Origin: Myroides fluvii
Lineage (GTDB): Bacteria; Bacteroidota; Bacteroidia; Flavobacteriales; Flavobacteriaceae
Assembly (NCBI RefSeq): GCF_009792295.1
Contig: NZ_CP039934.1
Location: 1,322,501-1,386,500, forward strand
DNA length: 64,000 nucleotides
Reading direction: 5' to 3'
The notes below the pieces were generated by a model, which searched no databases, was not told the origin of the DNA, and saw only the letters and a list, made by a program, of their open reading frames with translations. The position numbers and the translations under genes were made by a program. This document shows positions 53,594 to 61,848 of this stretch, in pieces (position 1 is the stretch's first letter; each line of letters opens with the position of its first letter).

Positions 53594-54010
53594 TTATTGG
53601 GCTTGAAAAGCCAAAGCATACATGCGAATTTGTTTAATCATCGAAACTAAACCATTGGCACGCGTAGGTGATAAATGTTCTTTTAAACCGATGTCATCAA
53701 TAAAAGACAAATCTGCTTCTACGATATCCACTGGTTTGTGATTAGAAAAAACGCGAATTAAAATGGCAATTATTCCCTTTGTTAAAATGGCATCACTATT
53801 CGCCGTAAATACAACCTTTCCGTCTATATTTTCAGCGTGTAGCCATACTTGAGATTGACAACCTTTGATTAAATTTTCTTCTACTTTATACTTGTCATCA
53901 ATGATTGGAAGTGATTTTCCAAGTTCAATGATGTATTCATAGCGCTGCATCCAATCCTCAAACATGGAGAATTCATCCATTATTTCTTCTTGTGCTTCTC
54001 TTATAGTCAT
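53594..54010 (-). CDS. sufE: Sulfur acceptor protein SufE
   Basis: 138 residues. Accepts persulfide from SufS on Cys51 (in K-G-C-Q-S-Q-V-W), the invariant SufE site. It follows sufS by 23 bp. Confidence 0.94.
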   Translation of the reverse strand: MTIREAQEEIMDEFSMFEDWMQRYEYIIELGKSLPIIDDKYKVEENLIKGCQSQVWLHAENIDGKVVFTANSDAILTKGIIAILIRVFSNHKPVDIVEADLSFIDDIGLKEHLSPTRANGLVSMIKQIRMYALAFQAQ

Positions 54011-54033
54011 ATTCTTGTAATTTCTTTGTTGAA

Positions 54034-55248
54034 TTAGGACAGCATTTGTTGCGCCTTACGCACAGCCTCTACTAAAATGTCAATTTCTTCTTTTGTATTG
54101 TAAAAACTAAACGACGCTCTAATCGTTCCCGGAATACCAAAGAAATCCATGATAGGCTGTGTACAATGGTGTCCTGTACGAACAGCAACACCTAATTTAT
54201 CGACAATTACACCAACGTCATACGGGTGTAATCCTTCAATATTAAAGGAAATTACTGATGTTTTGTGCGCTGCAGTTCCAACAATACGCAGTCCTTCAAT
54301 TTCTAACAAGCGTTGGGTTCCATAGGTTAAAAGCTCGTGTTCATAGGCCTGAATAGCATCAAATCCCAATTTGTTTAAATAATCTAAGGCATAACCCAAC
54401 ACAATTCCCCCTGCGATATTAGGCGTTCCAGCTTCGAACTTATGCGGTAAACACGCATAGGTCGTTTTTTCAAAGGTTACCGTTTTGATCATTTCACCTC
54501 CACCTTGATAAGGCGGCAATTTATTCAACCAGGCTTCTTTTCCATAGAGTACCCCTGTACCTGTAGGACCGCATACTTTATGTCCAGAGAACACGTAAAA
54601 ATCACAATCTAAATCTTGTACATCAGGCTTAATGTGAGGCGTTGCTTGTGCCCCATCTATTAAAACAGCCGCACCAACAGCATGGGCCATGGCAATCATC
54701 TCCTTGATTGGATTAATCGTGCCCAAGGCATTTGAAATATGGGAAACCGCTACTACTTTAGTATTTGGAGACAACAAGGCAGCATAAGCATCCATCATTA
54801 GTTCGCCCTTTTGATTCATCGGAATTACTTTTAACGTAGCTCCTGAGCGCTCACACGCAAATTGCCAAGGTACAATATTCGAATGGTGCTCTAAGGCCGA
54901 GATTATCACCTCATCCCCAGGTTGCAACAAGGCTCCAAATCCACTGGCTACTAGATTAATACCAAAGGTAGTTCCAGGAGTAAAGATAATTTCTCTATCT
55001 TCTTTTGCATGGAGGTGATGTTGTACTTTTCTTCTCGATTCTTCATAGGCATCCGTAGCCAATTGACTTAACGTATGCACACCACGGTGAATATTTGCAT
55101 TAATCGTATCGTAATATGTCTTGATCGCTTCTTCTACCACTTTGGGTTTTTGAGCGGTAGCAGCGTTATCAAAATATACTAAGGGTTTTCCATTCACTTG
55201 TTGCTTTAGAATTGGAAAATCTTCTCTAACTGCTTTTATATCTAACAT
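54034..55248 (-). CDS. sufS: Cysteine desulfurase SufS
   Basis: 404 residues. PLP enzyme releasing sulfur from cysteine. PLP Lys is K224 (S-G-H-K); catalytic Cys is C362 (R-T-G-H-H-C-T-Q-P), the group II SufS form. It is the first gene here, with a TATCTTTG -7 box upstream. sufB, sufC and sufD, often upstream in flavobacteria, are absent from the window. Confidence 0.95.
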   Translation of the reverse strand: MLDIKAVREDFPILKQQVNGKPLVYFDNAATAQKPKVVEEAIKTYYDTINANIHRGVHTLSQLATDAYEESRRKVQHHLHAKEDREIIFTPGTTFGINLVASGFGALLQPGDEVIISALEHHSNIVPWQFACERSGATLKVIPMNQKGELMMDAYAALLSPNTKVVAVSHISNALGTINPIKEMIAMAHAVGAAVLIDGAQATPHIKPDVQDLDCDFYVFSGHKVCGPTGTGVLYGKEAWLNKLPPYQGGGEMIKTVTFEKTTYACLPHKFEAGTPNIAGGIVLGYALDYLNKLGFDAIQAYEHELLTYGTQRLLEIEGLRIVGTAAHKTSVISFNIEGLHPYDVGVIVDKLGVAVRTGHHCTQPIMDFFGIPGTIRASFSFYNTKEEIDILVEAVRKAQQMLS

Positions 55249-55276
55249 AATCTTTCTTTTTAATCAAAATTATAGA

Positions 55277-55284
55277 CAAAGATA
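55277..55284 (-). promoter_or_regulatory. sufS -7 box
   Basis: TATCTTTG on the minus strand, 28 bp before the sufS start, so sufS has its own promoter rather than reading from sufBCD. Confidence 0.5.
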
Positions 55285-55566
55285 GTGAATCTCATTTGTT
55301 TGTAGAAAACTATCTATTCGCAATACTAAGCCCTATTTATTGCCAATTAAATGTAATATTTACAAAAAGACACTATACCTTTTACTTCTAAAAGAGGAAA
55401 ACTAAAAACTCCATGCCTAAACAGCTAAAATGCAAGATGTAAGGATTTTAATTTATTTTTAACTCACTAGATTAAATTAAAACCCTCCTAAAAGCAAAGC
55501 AAGCCTTTCGTTCAAAATTTCGGTATATTCACCTTTGCCTTTGAACACTTTTGCGATAAAAAGCAA
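55285..55566. other. Spacer between sufS and the M48 protease gene
   Basis: The gene-free interval is 55249-55625. Besides the sufS -7 box and the protease terminator I see nothing coding or structured. Confidence 0.4.
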
Positions 55567-55600
55567 TAAAAAAAGGACTGTTTCTTTTGCGAAACAGTCC
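55567..55600 (-). terminator. Terminator of the M48 protease gene
   Basis: 10-bp stem GGACTGTTTC/GAAACAGTCC (55575-55584 with 55591-55600), T7 on the minus strand. Confidence 0.85.
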
Positions 55601-55625
55601 TCTCTCTTTTCTGTAATAGAGTTCT

Positions 55626-56423
55626 TTATTTTTTTGCCTCCTTTTTAATTCGCTCTTCTACGCGTTTTACGCGTTTTTCACTATCAGGATGACTCGATGA
55701 CATTTTAGCCCCTAGTGATTTATCAGCTCCATATTCTTTTTCCATATCAGCAAACTTTTGAAATCCATCTGCCAAGGCTTGTGGATTTTTGTTATTCGCA
55801 ACTAAAAACTTGTAGGAATAATCGTCGGAATCGGTTTCTTGTTTACGAGAGAAAGAAGCTCCCATAAACTTTTCGGCCATACCTCCTAAGTTTGAATTCA
55901 TAATATCCGCAGCCGTTCCTTGGGTTGACCCAACAAATTTAACGGCTCCTTCTGTCAGTAATATCTGCTTGTAAGCATTTAACGTATGCTCTAACTTCAC
56001 ATGCCCAATTTCATGCCCAATAATTGCTAATAATTCATCATCTGTCATAATATCCATCAACGATGAAAACACGCGAATACTTCCATCTGCACAAGCAAAG
56101 GCATTGATATCAGTAACGTAATACACTTTGTAGTTTAAATCTAATCCATCGTACTTTTTATATGGACCAAAAATACGCTCTAAACGTTCTGCATACTCAC
56201 GCATATCTTTCTGTTTAGAATCAAGAGAACAGATTTTATTATTCTCATCCATCCATTTAACAGCCTCTTTCGCAGATTGTTTAATTTCAGCATCCGATAC
56301 CGTAAACGCTGAAGCAGCCGTAGTTAAAGCATCGATTTTCTTACCGCTCAATTTACCAAATTGAGCTTGGGCAGTTGTCATTCCCAAAAATGCAACAACT
56401 GCAGTAAACAAAATTTTTTTCAT
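55626..56423 (-). CDS. M48 family metalloprotease (periplasmic)
   Basis: 265 residues. Signal peptide 1-20 (T-T-A-Q-A-Q). Zinc motif H-E-I-G-H at 137-141 and a downstream E-T-D-S-D-D-Y, the third-ligand region. No membrane helix beyond the signal, so closest to the BepA/LoiP-type soluble M48 peptidases that act on misassembled envelope proteins; substrate unknown. Confidence 0.9.
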   Translation of the reverse strand: MKKILFTAVVAFLGMTTAQAQFGKLSGKKIDALTTAASAFTVSDAEIKQSAKEAVKWMDENNKICSLDSKQKDMREYAERLERIFGPYKKYDGLDLNYKVYYVTDINAFACADGSIRVFSSLMDIMTDDELLAIIGHEIGHVKLEHTLNAYKQILLTEGAVKFVGSTQGTAADIMNSNLGGMAEKFMGASFSRKQETDSDDYSYKFLVANNKNPQALADGFQKFADMEKEYGADKSLGAKMSSSHPDSEKRVKRVEERIKKEAKK

Positions 56424-56440
56424 AGTTTTTATTATTTATA

Positions 56441-56448
56441 CAAATATA
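56441..56448 (-). promoter_or_regulatory. M48 gene -7 box
   Basis: TATATTTG, 17 bp before the start on the minus strand. Confidence 0.5.
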
Positions 56449-56620
56449 CAGTAAATAAAGAAATCGATTGACCATGAACACAAGGCAAAAGGTCGAAAAA
56501 CAATCTTGACCTAGTCTGCTTAAGCATCCCCTATTCACACTCTTTTCTGTTTGATTTTTTTTAACATTTATCTCCCTTATCCCTCACTGTGTCTATTATT
56601 TAAAATTAATCTTAATATAT

Positions 56621-56650
56621 TTTGATTGCGCTTAAAAAGTTCTATTTTTG
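56621..56650 (+). promoter_or_regulatory. Haem uptake operon promoter
   Basis: -33 TTTG (56621-56624), 18-bp spacer, -7 box TATTTTTG (56643-56650), leader about 30 nt. No convincing Fur box was recognised. Confidence 0.6.
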
Positions 56651-56685
56651 CCTCTATTCAGATTTAATTAAAATAAGAATCCGGT

Positions 56686-57552
56686 ATGAAAAGAACTGCC
56701 CTTTTAGTCCTACTCGCATTATCAGTGGTTGCGTGTAAGAACAGCAAAGAAGAGAAAGCTGTTGAGACAACTAACACAGAAGTAGCAACTTCAAACGAGC
56801 GTATTGTTTCCTTAAGTGGAGCAATTACAGAAACTTTAGTTGATTTAGGTCAAAGAAAAAATATCGTGGGAATCGATATTACAAGCACCTATCCCGCAGA
56901 TATGAATACGACGGCAACACAATTAGAGCACGTAAATAAAATCAATATTGAAGCTTTAATGGCGTTAAAACCAACCCTTGTTTACATTGCAAAGAAGGAT
57001 TTAAACGACAATTTAAAAAAACAACTAGAAGAGGCTAAAATTAAGTTGGTAGTCCTTGACCAAGATTTTTCAATTGAGGGCACAAAAACATTGATCAAAG
57101 AGGTAGCTACATCATTAAATCTTACGGATTATGACGGGTTATTGACTAAAATTGATCAAGATCAAGCGCAGTTAAAAACATTGGAAAACAAACCGAAAGT
57201 TCTTTTCATCTATGCAAGAGGAGCAGCGAACTTGTTTGTAGCAGGTGATAAAACACCAATGCAAAATATCATTGAGTTAGCTGGAGGACAAAATGCAGTA
57301 ACAGGATTTGATGATTTTAAACCCCTTACTCCAGAAGCCCTATTAAACAGCAATCCCGATTATATTCTACTGTTTGACACAGGATTACAAAGCATGGGTG
57401 GTATTGACGGTGTTTTAAAAATTGAAGGTTTAGACCGTACAAATGCAGGGAAAAACAAAAAAATCATTGCAATGGATGGTTTATTGTTAACAGGGTTCAC
57501 TCCTAGAGTCGGAACTGCCGTTACACAATTGAATCAAAAGTTATCAGAATAA
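56686..57552 (+). CDS. hmuT: Haem/iron ABC transporter substrate-binding lipoprotein
   Basis: 288 residues. Lipoprotein signal with Cys17 (S-V-V-A-C-K). Class III periplasmic-binding fold of the BtuF/HmuT type: R-I-V-S-L-S-G-A-I-T-E-T-L near the start and the long connecting helix. Haem as substrate is inferred from the HemS gene downstream. First gene of the operon, 11 bp before the permease. Confidence 0.88.
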   Translation: MKRTALLVLLALSVVACKNSKEEKAVETTNTEVATSNERIVSLSGAITETLVDLGQRKNIVGIDITSTYPADMNTTATQLEHVNKINIEALMALKPTLVYIAKKDLNDNLKKQLEEAKIKLVVLDQDFSIEGTKTLIKEVATSLNLTDYDGLLTKIDQDQAQLKTLENKPKVLFIYARGAANLFVAGDKTPMQNIIELAGGQNAVTGFDDFKPLTPEALLNSNPDYILLFDTGLQSMGGIDGVLKIEGLDRTNAGKNKKIIAMDGLLLTGFTPRVGTAVTQLNQKLSE

Positions 57553-57563
57553 GGAAAAACAAC

Positions 57564-58595
57564 ATGCAGAAAAGACTCTCTTTTTATATAGGCACCTTGG
57601 GTATGGTATTATTGGGTATGGCAGCTGTGTCTATTTTTCTTGGAGTTTACAACTTTGAAGCTAGTAGTCTAGATACCCTAATCAACTTACTTTTTCATCC
57701 GGAACGAGTAAACCCGAGTGATCAATATGTTATTACACATGTGCGATTACCCCGTATTATTATGGCTATGCTAGCTGGGGGTGGTTTAGCTTTAGCTGGC
57801 ACAGCCTTACAAGGGATGTTTAAAAATCCTTTGGCGTCGCCCGATTTAATAGGAATTACCTCTGGATCTGTACTATTTGCTTCCATCACTATTGTTTTAG
57901 GCGCGTTTATAAAACCATTTATTCCAGAATTTCTCCACTATTCGCTTTTGAGTATCATGAGTTTTATTGGAGCCATTCTCACCATGAGTTTTGTGTATAA
58001 AATGTCCACCGTAAATGGCAAAACCAACATTAGTATTCTATTACTCTCAGGTGTTGCTATTACAGCTTTATCGGGTTCAATAACGGGATTATTGACCTTT
58101 GTCTCGAATGATGAGGAGCTAAGAAACCTAACATTTTGGACATTAGGTAGTTTAGCCGGAGCAACGTGGACGAAAATAGCAATTTTAACTAGTGTCATTG
58201 GCGTATCTTTAATTTATTTACTTAACTTAGGCAAAGCATTAAATGCCATGATGTTAGGAGAAAAAGATGCCAATCATCTTGGGATAACCGTGGAGCGAAT
58301 CAAGAAGAGAATTATCTTGTTTTCTGCCCTAATGGTGGGAACCATTGTCGCCTTTACAGGAACGATAGGTTTTGTCGGCTTAGTAGTACCGTATATTTTG
58401 CGTCTAATATTCAAGTCGAACTACTACTTTATCCTTCCTTTATCCATTTTTGCGGGTGGAATTTTACTTCTACTTGCCGATGGTGTTAGTCGAACATTAG
58501 TTCCTCCTACCGAGATTCCGATAGGGATTTTAACTGCTATTATGGGAGCCCCAGTATTCATTGCTATTTTAATTAAATTCAAAAAATCACTGTAA
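57564..58595 (+). CDS. hmuU: FecCD-type haem ABC permease
   Basis: 343 residues, about ten membrane helices. FecCD motifs R-L-P-R-I-I-M-A-M-L-A-G-G-G-L-A-L-A-G and N-P-L-A-S-P-D-L-I-G-I, and G-F-V-G-L-V-V-P. It forms the membrane channel with HmuV and ends 1 bp before the hmuV start. Confidence 0.92.
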   Translation: MQKRLSFYIGTLGMVLLGMAAVSIFLGVYNFEASSLDTLINLLFHPERVNPSDQYVITHVRLPRIIMAMLAGGGLALAGTALQGMFKNPLASPDLIGITSGSVLFASITIVLGAFIKPFIPEFLHYSLLSIMSFIGAILTMSFVYKMSTVNGKTNISILLLSGVAITALSGSITGLLTFVSNDEELRNLTFWTLGSLAGATWTKIAILTSVIGVSLIYLLNLGKALNAMMLGEKDANHLGITVERIKKRIILFSALMVGTIVAFTGTIGFVGLVVPYILRLIFKSNYYFILPLSIFAGGILLLLADGVSRTLVPPTEIPIGILTAIMGAPVFIAILIKFKKSL

Positions 58596-58596
58596 T

Positions 58597-59373
58597 ATGA
58601 TTGAAGCCCTTCAAGTTAGTTTTAAAGCCAAAAATACGTTCTTAATCAACAACATCGATTTTAGTTGTCAGAATGGAGAATTTATTGCGGTATTAGGACC
58701 TAATGGCGCAGGTAAATCCACTTTTTTGAGTTTACTTGCTGATGAATTACACCAACCAGGTAACCGCATCTTACTCAAAGAATGTGAATATCCGAAATGG
58801 TGCAAAAAAACATTGCCTAAACACAAAGCTAAATTCTCTCAATCATTCAATACAGACATCCCTCTACAAGTGGAAGATGTAGTCATGATGGGGCGATACC
58901 CCTATTTTGAGCATACTCCTTCAGAAGAGGACAAAAAAGCGATCCAACACAGCATGGAGTGCATTGATGTATGCCCTCTTCAACATCGAGAATACAATCA
59001 CTTGTCGGGTGGAGAAAAACAACGGGTGCATTTGGCTCGTGTTCTTTCTCAACTCAACAACTCTATTGAAAACAAATTATTGTTTTTAGATGAGCCATTA
59101 AACAATCTAGATGTTTTACATCAACATAAAATTCTAAATCTAATTAAAGAATTTACCAAACAAGGTAATACAGCTATTGTTGTTATTCACGATTTGAATC
59201 TCGCTGCACAATATGCTGACCGCATCCTTTTACTCAACAAAGGAGAAAAAGTACACTATGATACACCCGAAAAAGTTTTAACCCAAGAGACTCTTTCTCA
59301 GGTATATAAATTTCCGTGTATTGTCACAAAAAACCCAGTTAATAACGCTCCTTTAATCATCTTTGGAGTATAA
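58597..59373 (+). CDS. hmuV: Haem ABC transporter ATP-binding protein
   Basis: 258 residues. Walker A G-P-N-G-A-G-K-S-T, signature L-S-G-G-E-K-Q-R-V, Walker B L-L-F-L-D-E-P-L-N-N-L-D, switch V-I-H-D-L-N-L-A-A-Q-Y-A-D typical of iron-type importers. Energises the HmuTU system. Confidence 0.94.
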   Translation: MIEALQVSFKAKNTFLINNIDFSCQNGEFIAVLGPNGAGKSTFLSLLADELHQPGNRILLKECEYPKWCKKTLPKHKAKFSQSFNTDIPLQVEDVVMMGRYPYFEHTPSEEDKKAIQHSMECIDVCPLQHREYNHLSGGEKQRVHLARVLSQLNNSIENKLLFLDEPLNNLDVLHQHKILNLIKEFTKQGNTAIVVIHDLNLAAQYADRILLLNKGEKVHYDTPEKVLTQETLSQVYKFPCIVTKNPVNNAPLIIFGV

Positions 59374-59385
59374 ACACATTAAAAA

Positions 59386-60426
59386 ATGAATACTGAAATA
59401 TTAGCTTTAAAAGAACGTTGGGCAAAATTAAAAGAAGAAAACCCACGTTTGCGCATCCGAAATGCAGCGTCTGAATTAAATGCTAGTGAAATGGAACTAT
59501 TAGCCACTACACTAGGAGAAACAGCTACATTATTAAAACCCGAAATAGTTGCTATTTTAAGCGAAATCGAATCTTTAGGAAAGGTTATGGCTTTAACGCG
59601 TAACGACGAATGTGTACACGAGAGAAAGGGAATTTACAGCAACCCTGACTTCTCCAATCCACATGCTGGTTTGTTCGTTAATCCAGACATTGATTTACGC
59701 ATCTTTTTATCACACTGGAAATACGTTTTTGCCGTAGTTGAAGAAACGGGAAATATTGTGCGTAAGAGCTTGCAATTCTTTGGAAAAGACGGAGAAGCCA
59801 TCCACAAAATCTACTTAACTTCTGTGAGTAATACGGACGCATTCGACGCACTTGTAGCTAAATATAAAGCAGAAAATCAAGAGTTTACCGACAAAACCGA
59901 ACCTTACATTCAAAATCTTGACGAACGCTTAGACGAAGAAGTCGATGTTGAAGGGTTTAGACAAGAATGGGAGAGCTTAAAAGATACACACAACTTCTTT
60001 AGTCTCTTAAAAAAATACAACGTAACGAGAACACAAGCCTTGCGTTTAGCCCCGAGTGAATTCTATGCAAAACAAATTACAAAAGAGGCTATTATTGCAT
60101 TATTAGAACAGGCTTCTGCAGAAAAAACTCCTATCATGGTTTTTGTAGGAAATAGAGGAAATATTCAAATTCACACGGGTGAGGTAAACAAAACGATGTG
60201 GCATCAAAACTGGTATAATGTTTTAGATCCAGACTTCAACATGCACTTAGACATGGATAAAGTTGCTCAAACTTGGATTGTTCGCAAACCAACAGAAGAC
60301 GGCATTGTTACAGCAGTTGAAGTTTTCAATGAAATGGGGGAAATTATCGTTCAATTCTTTGGAAAAAGAAAACCGGGAATTCCAGAACTTGAAACCTGGA
60401 GAACTATTGTGGCTCAATTAAACTAA
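59386..60426 (+). CDS. hmuS: Haem-degrading/trafficking protein HemS/HmuS
   Basis: 346 residues made of two structural repeats, as in HemS/ChuS. H-E-R-K-G-x-Y near residue 78 and the second-half T-G-E-V-N-K-T-M-W-H-Q-N-W-Y-N-V-L are conserved family segments. Cytoplasmic; binds haem and in some relatives breaks it down to free iron. It closes the operon 12 bp after hmuV. Confidence 0.92.
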   Translation: MNTEILALKERWAKLKEENPRLRIRNAASELNASEMELLATTLGETATLLKPEIVAILSEIESLGKVMALTRNDECVHERKGIYSNPDFSNPHAGLFVNPDIDLRIFLSHWKYVFAVVEETGNIVRKSLQFFGKDGEAIHKIYLTSVSNTDAFDALVAKYKAENQEFTDKTEPYIQNLDERLDEEVDVEGFRQEWESLKDTHNFFSLLKKYNVTRTQALRLAPSEFYAKQITKEAIIALLEQASAEKTPIMVFVGNRGNIQIHTGEVNKTMWHQNWYNVLDPDFNMHLDMDKVAQTWIVRKPTEDGIVTAVEVFNEMGEIIVQFFGKRKPGIPELETWRTIVAQLN

Positions 60427-60447
60427 ACCAAAAAATACGAATACACT

Positions 60448-60483
60448 AGTGCATCCATTCTCCGTGAATCGATGCACTTTTTC
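60448..60483 (+). terminator. Terminator of the haem operon
   Basis: AGTGCATC/GATGCACT stem (60448-60455 with 60471-60478) with a 15-nt loop and T5; a weaker terminator. Confidence 0.6.
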
Positions 60484-60663
60484 ATTTCATCCAACGTCAT
60501 TTTTCAACATTTTTGAGAAAAAAATAACTTGATTTACATACTAATTAATCTGAATAAAAACTACTAAAAACTCCTAAAATCAAGACCAATCCACCGAAAG
60601 TCAAGGTAGAATCAGGGGTGTAAAAGTTATTAACAATATTTGATAACTTAATCTAAAATAAAG

Positions 60664-60694
60664 TTGACATCATAGCTTCTAAATAGTAACTTAG
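60664..60694 (+). promoter_or_regulatory. Probable nrdBA promoter
   Basis: -33 TTG (60664-60666), 20-bp spacer, -7-like TAACTTAG (60687-60694; one mismatch to TAnnTTTG). Confidence 0.4.
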
Positions 60695-60715
60695 CACAGT
60701 TCACTTTTGAAATAC

Positions 60716-60734
60716 ACACTCTTTGTAAGAGTGT
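60716..60734. promoter_or_regulatory. Inverted repeat in the nrdBA leader
   Basis: Perfect ACACTCTT-TGT-AAGAGTGT, about 20 nt after the predicted transcription start. It could be a repressor operator or an mRNA hairpin. It does not match the NrdR box pattern I know. Confidence 0.4.
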
Positions 60735-60841
60735 ACAATCAAGTGACTTAAGCAAAACAGCACAACATTTTTGACTAAAACGTTCCCTGTTTACTGCCAT
60801 TATAAAACCTACGTCTGATATTAATTTAAAAATATATTGCT

Positions 60842-61819
60842 ATGTCTATTTTTGATAAAAGAGTTAACTATAAACCATTTGAATACCCAGGTATCTATCA
60901 ATTTACTGAAGCGATTAACAAATCATTTTGGGTACATAGTGAAGTAGATTTCACAGCAGATACACAAGATTTCCATTCTCACTTAACAAAAGAGGAACAG
61001 CTGGCAATCAAACACAGTTTATTAGCTATTGCTCAAATTGAAGTAGCAGTAAAAACATTCTGGGGTAATTTATTTGGTCACTTTCCAAAGCCAGAATTCA
61101 ATGGTTTAGGAGCTACTTTTGCAGAATGCGAATTTAGACACTCAGAAGCTTATTCTCGTTTATTGGATGTATTGGGTTACAATGACGAATTTGAAGCATT
61201 GTTAACAATTCCAGTAATCAAAGAACGCGTAGAGTATTTGTCTTCTGTTTTAGAAAATTCAAATAATAGCACGGATCGCAAAAAATATGTAGTATCGTTA
61301 ATTTTATTTTCGCTACTAATTGAAAACGTATCTTTATTTAGTCAATTTGCCATTATCCTATCTTTCACAAGATTTAAAGGATTGATGAAAAACGTAAGCA
61401 ATATTATTGCTTGGACTTCTGTTGATGAACAAATCCATGCCAATGCGGGGATTTATATTATCAATATCATCCGCGAAGAATATCCCGATTTCTTTGATGA
61501 TGAATTGATCAATCACGTAAATGACGTTGTAAAAACATCGATTGATATTGAGGCTAAAATCCTAGATTGGATTTTTGAAACAGGTGCCATTGAAACTGTA
61601 AATAAAGCTGATTTATTAAACTTTATGAAATTTAGAGTAGACGAAAGCATGTTGAAAATTGGATTGAAGAAAGTATATAATATCACGCAAGAACAGTATA
61701 AACCGATGGCGTGGTTTGAAGAAGAGGTTTTCGCTAATAGTTTAGACGATTTCTTCGCCAAAAGACCAGTAGATTATACCAAACACGATAAGAGTATAAC
61801 CGCTGAAGATTTATTCTAA
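60842..61819 (+). CDS. nrdB: Ribonucleotide reductase class I small subunit
   Basis: 325 residues. Ferritin-like fold. Metal ligands visible: E67 (Q-I-E-V-A-V), E97 and H100 (E-F-R-H), a Glu in L-L-I-E-N-V, and E-x2-H in V-D-E-Q-I-H. Tyr104 stands where the radical Tyr of class Ia lies. Glu instead of Asp as first ligand and the overall form resemble the Flavobacterium johnsoniae class Id subunit, which uses a dimanganese cofactor. No ATP-cone is fused. nrdA follows after 29 bp. Confidence 0.93.
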   Translation: MSIFDKRVNYKPFEYPGIYQFTEAINKSFWVHSEVDFTADTQDFHSHLTKEEQLAIKHSLLAIAQIEVAVKTFWGNLFGHFPKPEFNGLGATFAECEFRHSEAYSRLLDVLGYNDEFEALLTIPVIKERVEYLSSVLENSNNSTDRKKYVVSLILFSLLIENVSLFSQFAIILSFTRFKGLMKNVSNIIAWTSVDEQIHANAGIYIINIIREEYPDFFDDELINHVNDVVKTSIDIEAKILDWIFETGAIETVNKADLLNFMKFRVDESMLKIGLKKVYNITQEQYKPMAWFEEEVFANSLDDFFAKRPVDYTKHDKSITAEDLF

Positions 61820-61848
61820 TAACCCCTTATAATTGCACAAAAAATACT

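Larger units (their letters stand above)
60484..60841. other. nrdBA upstream region
   Basis: About 360 bp with no gene. It holds the probable nrdB promoter (60664-60694), an inverted repeat (60716-60734) and a 5' leader of about 140 nt. Confidence 0.45.
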
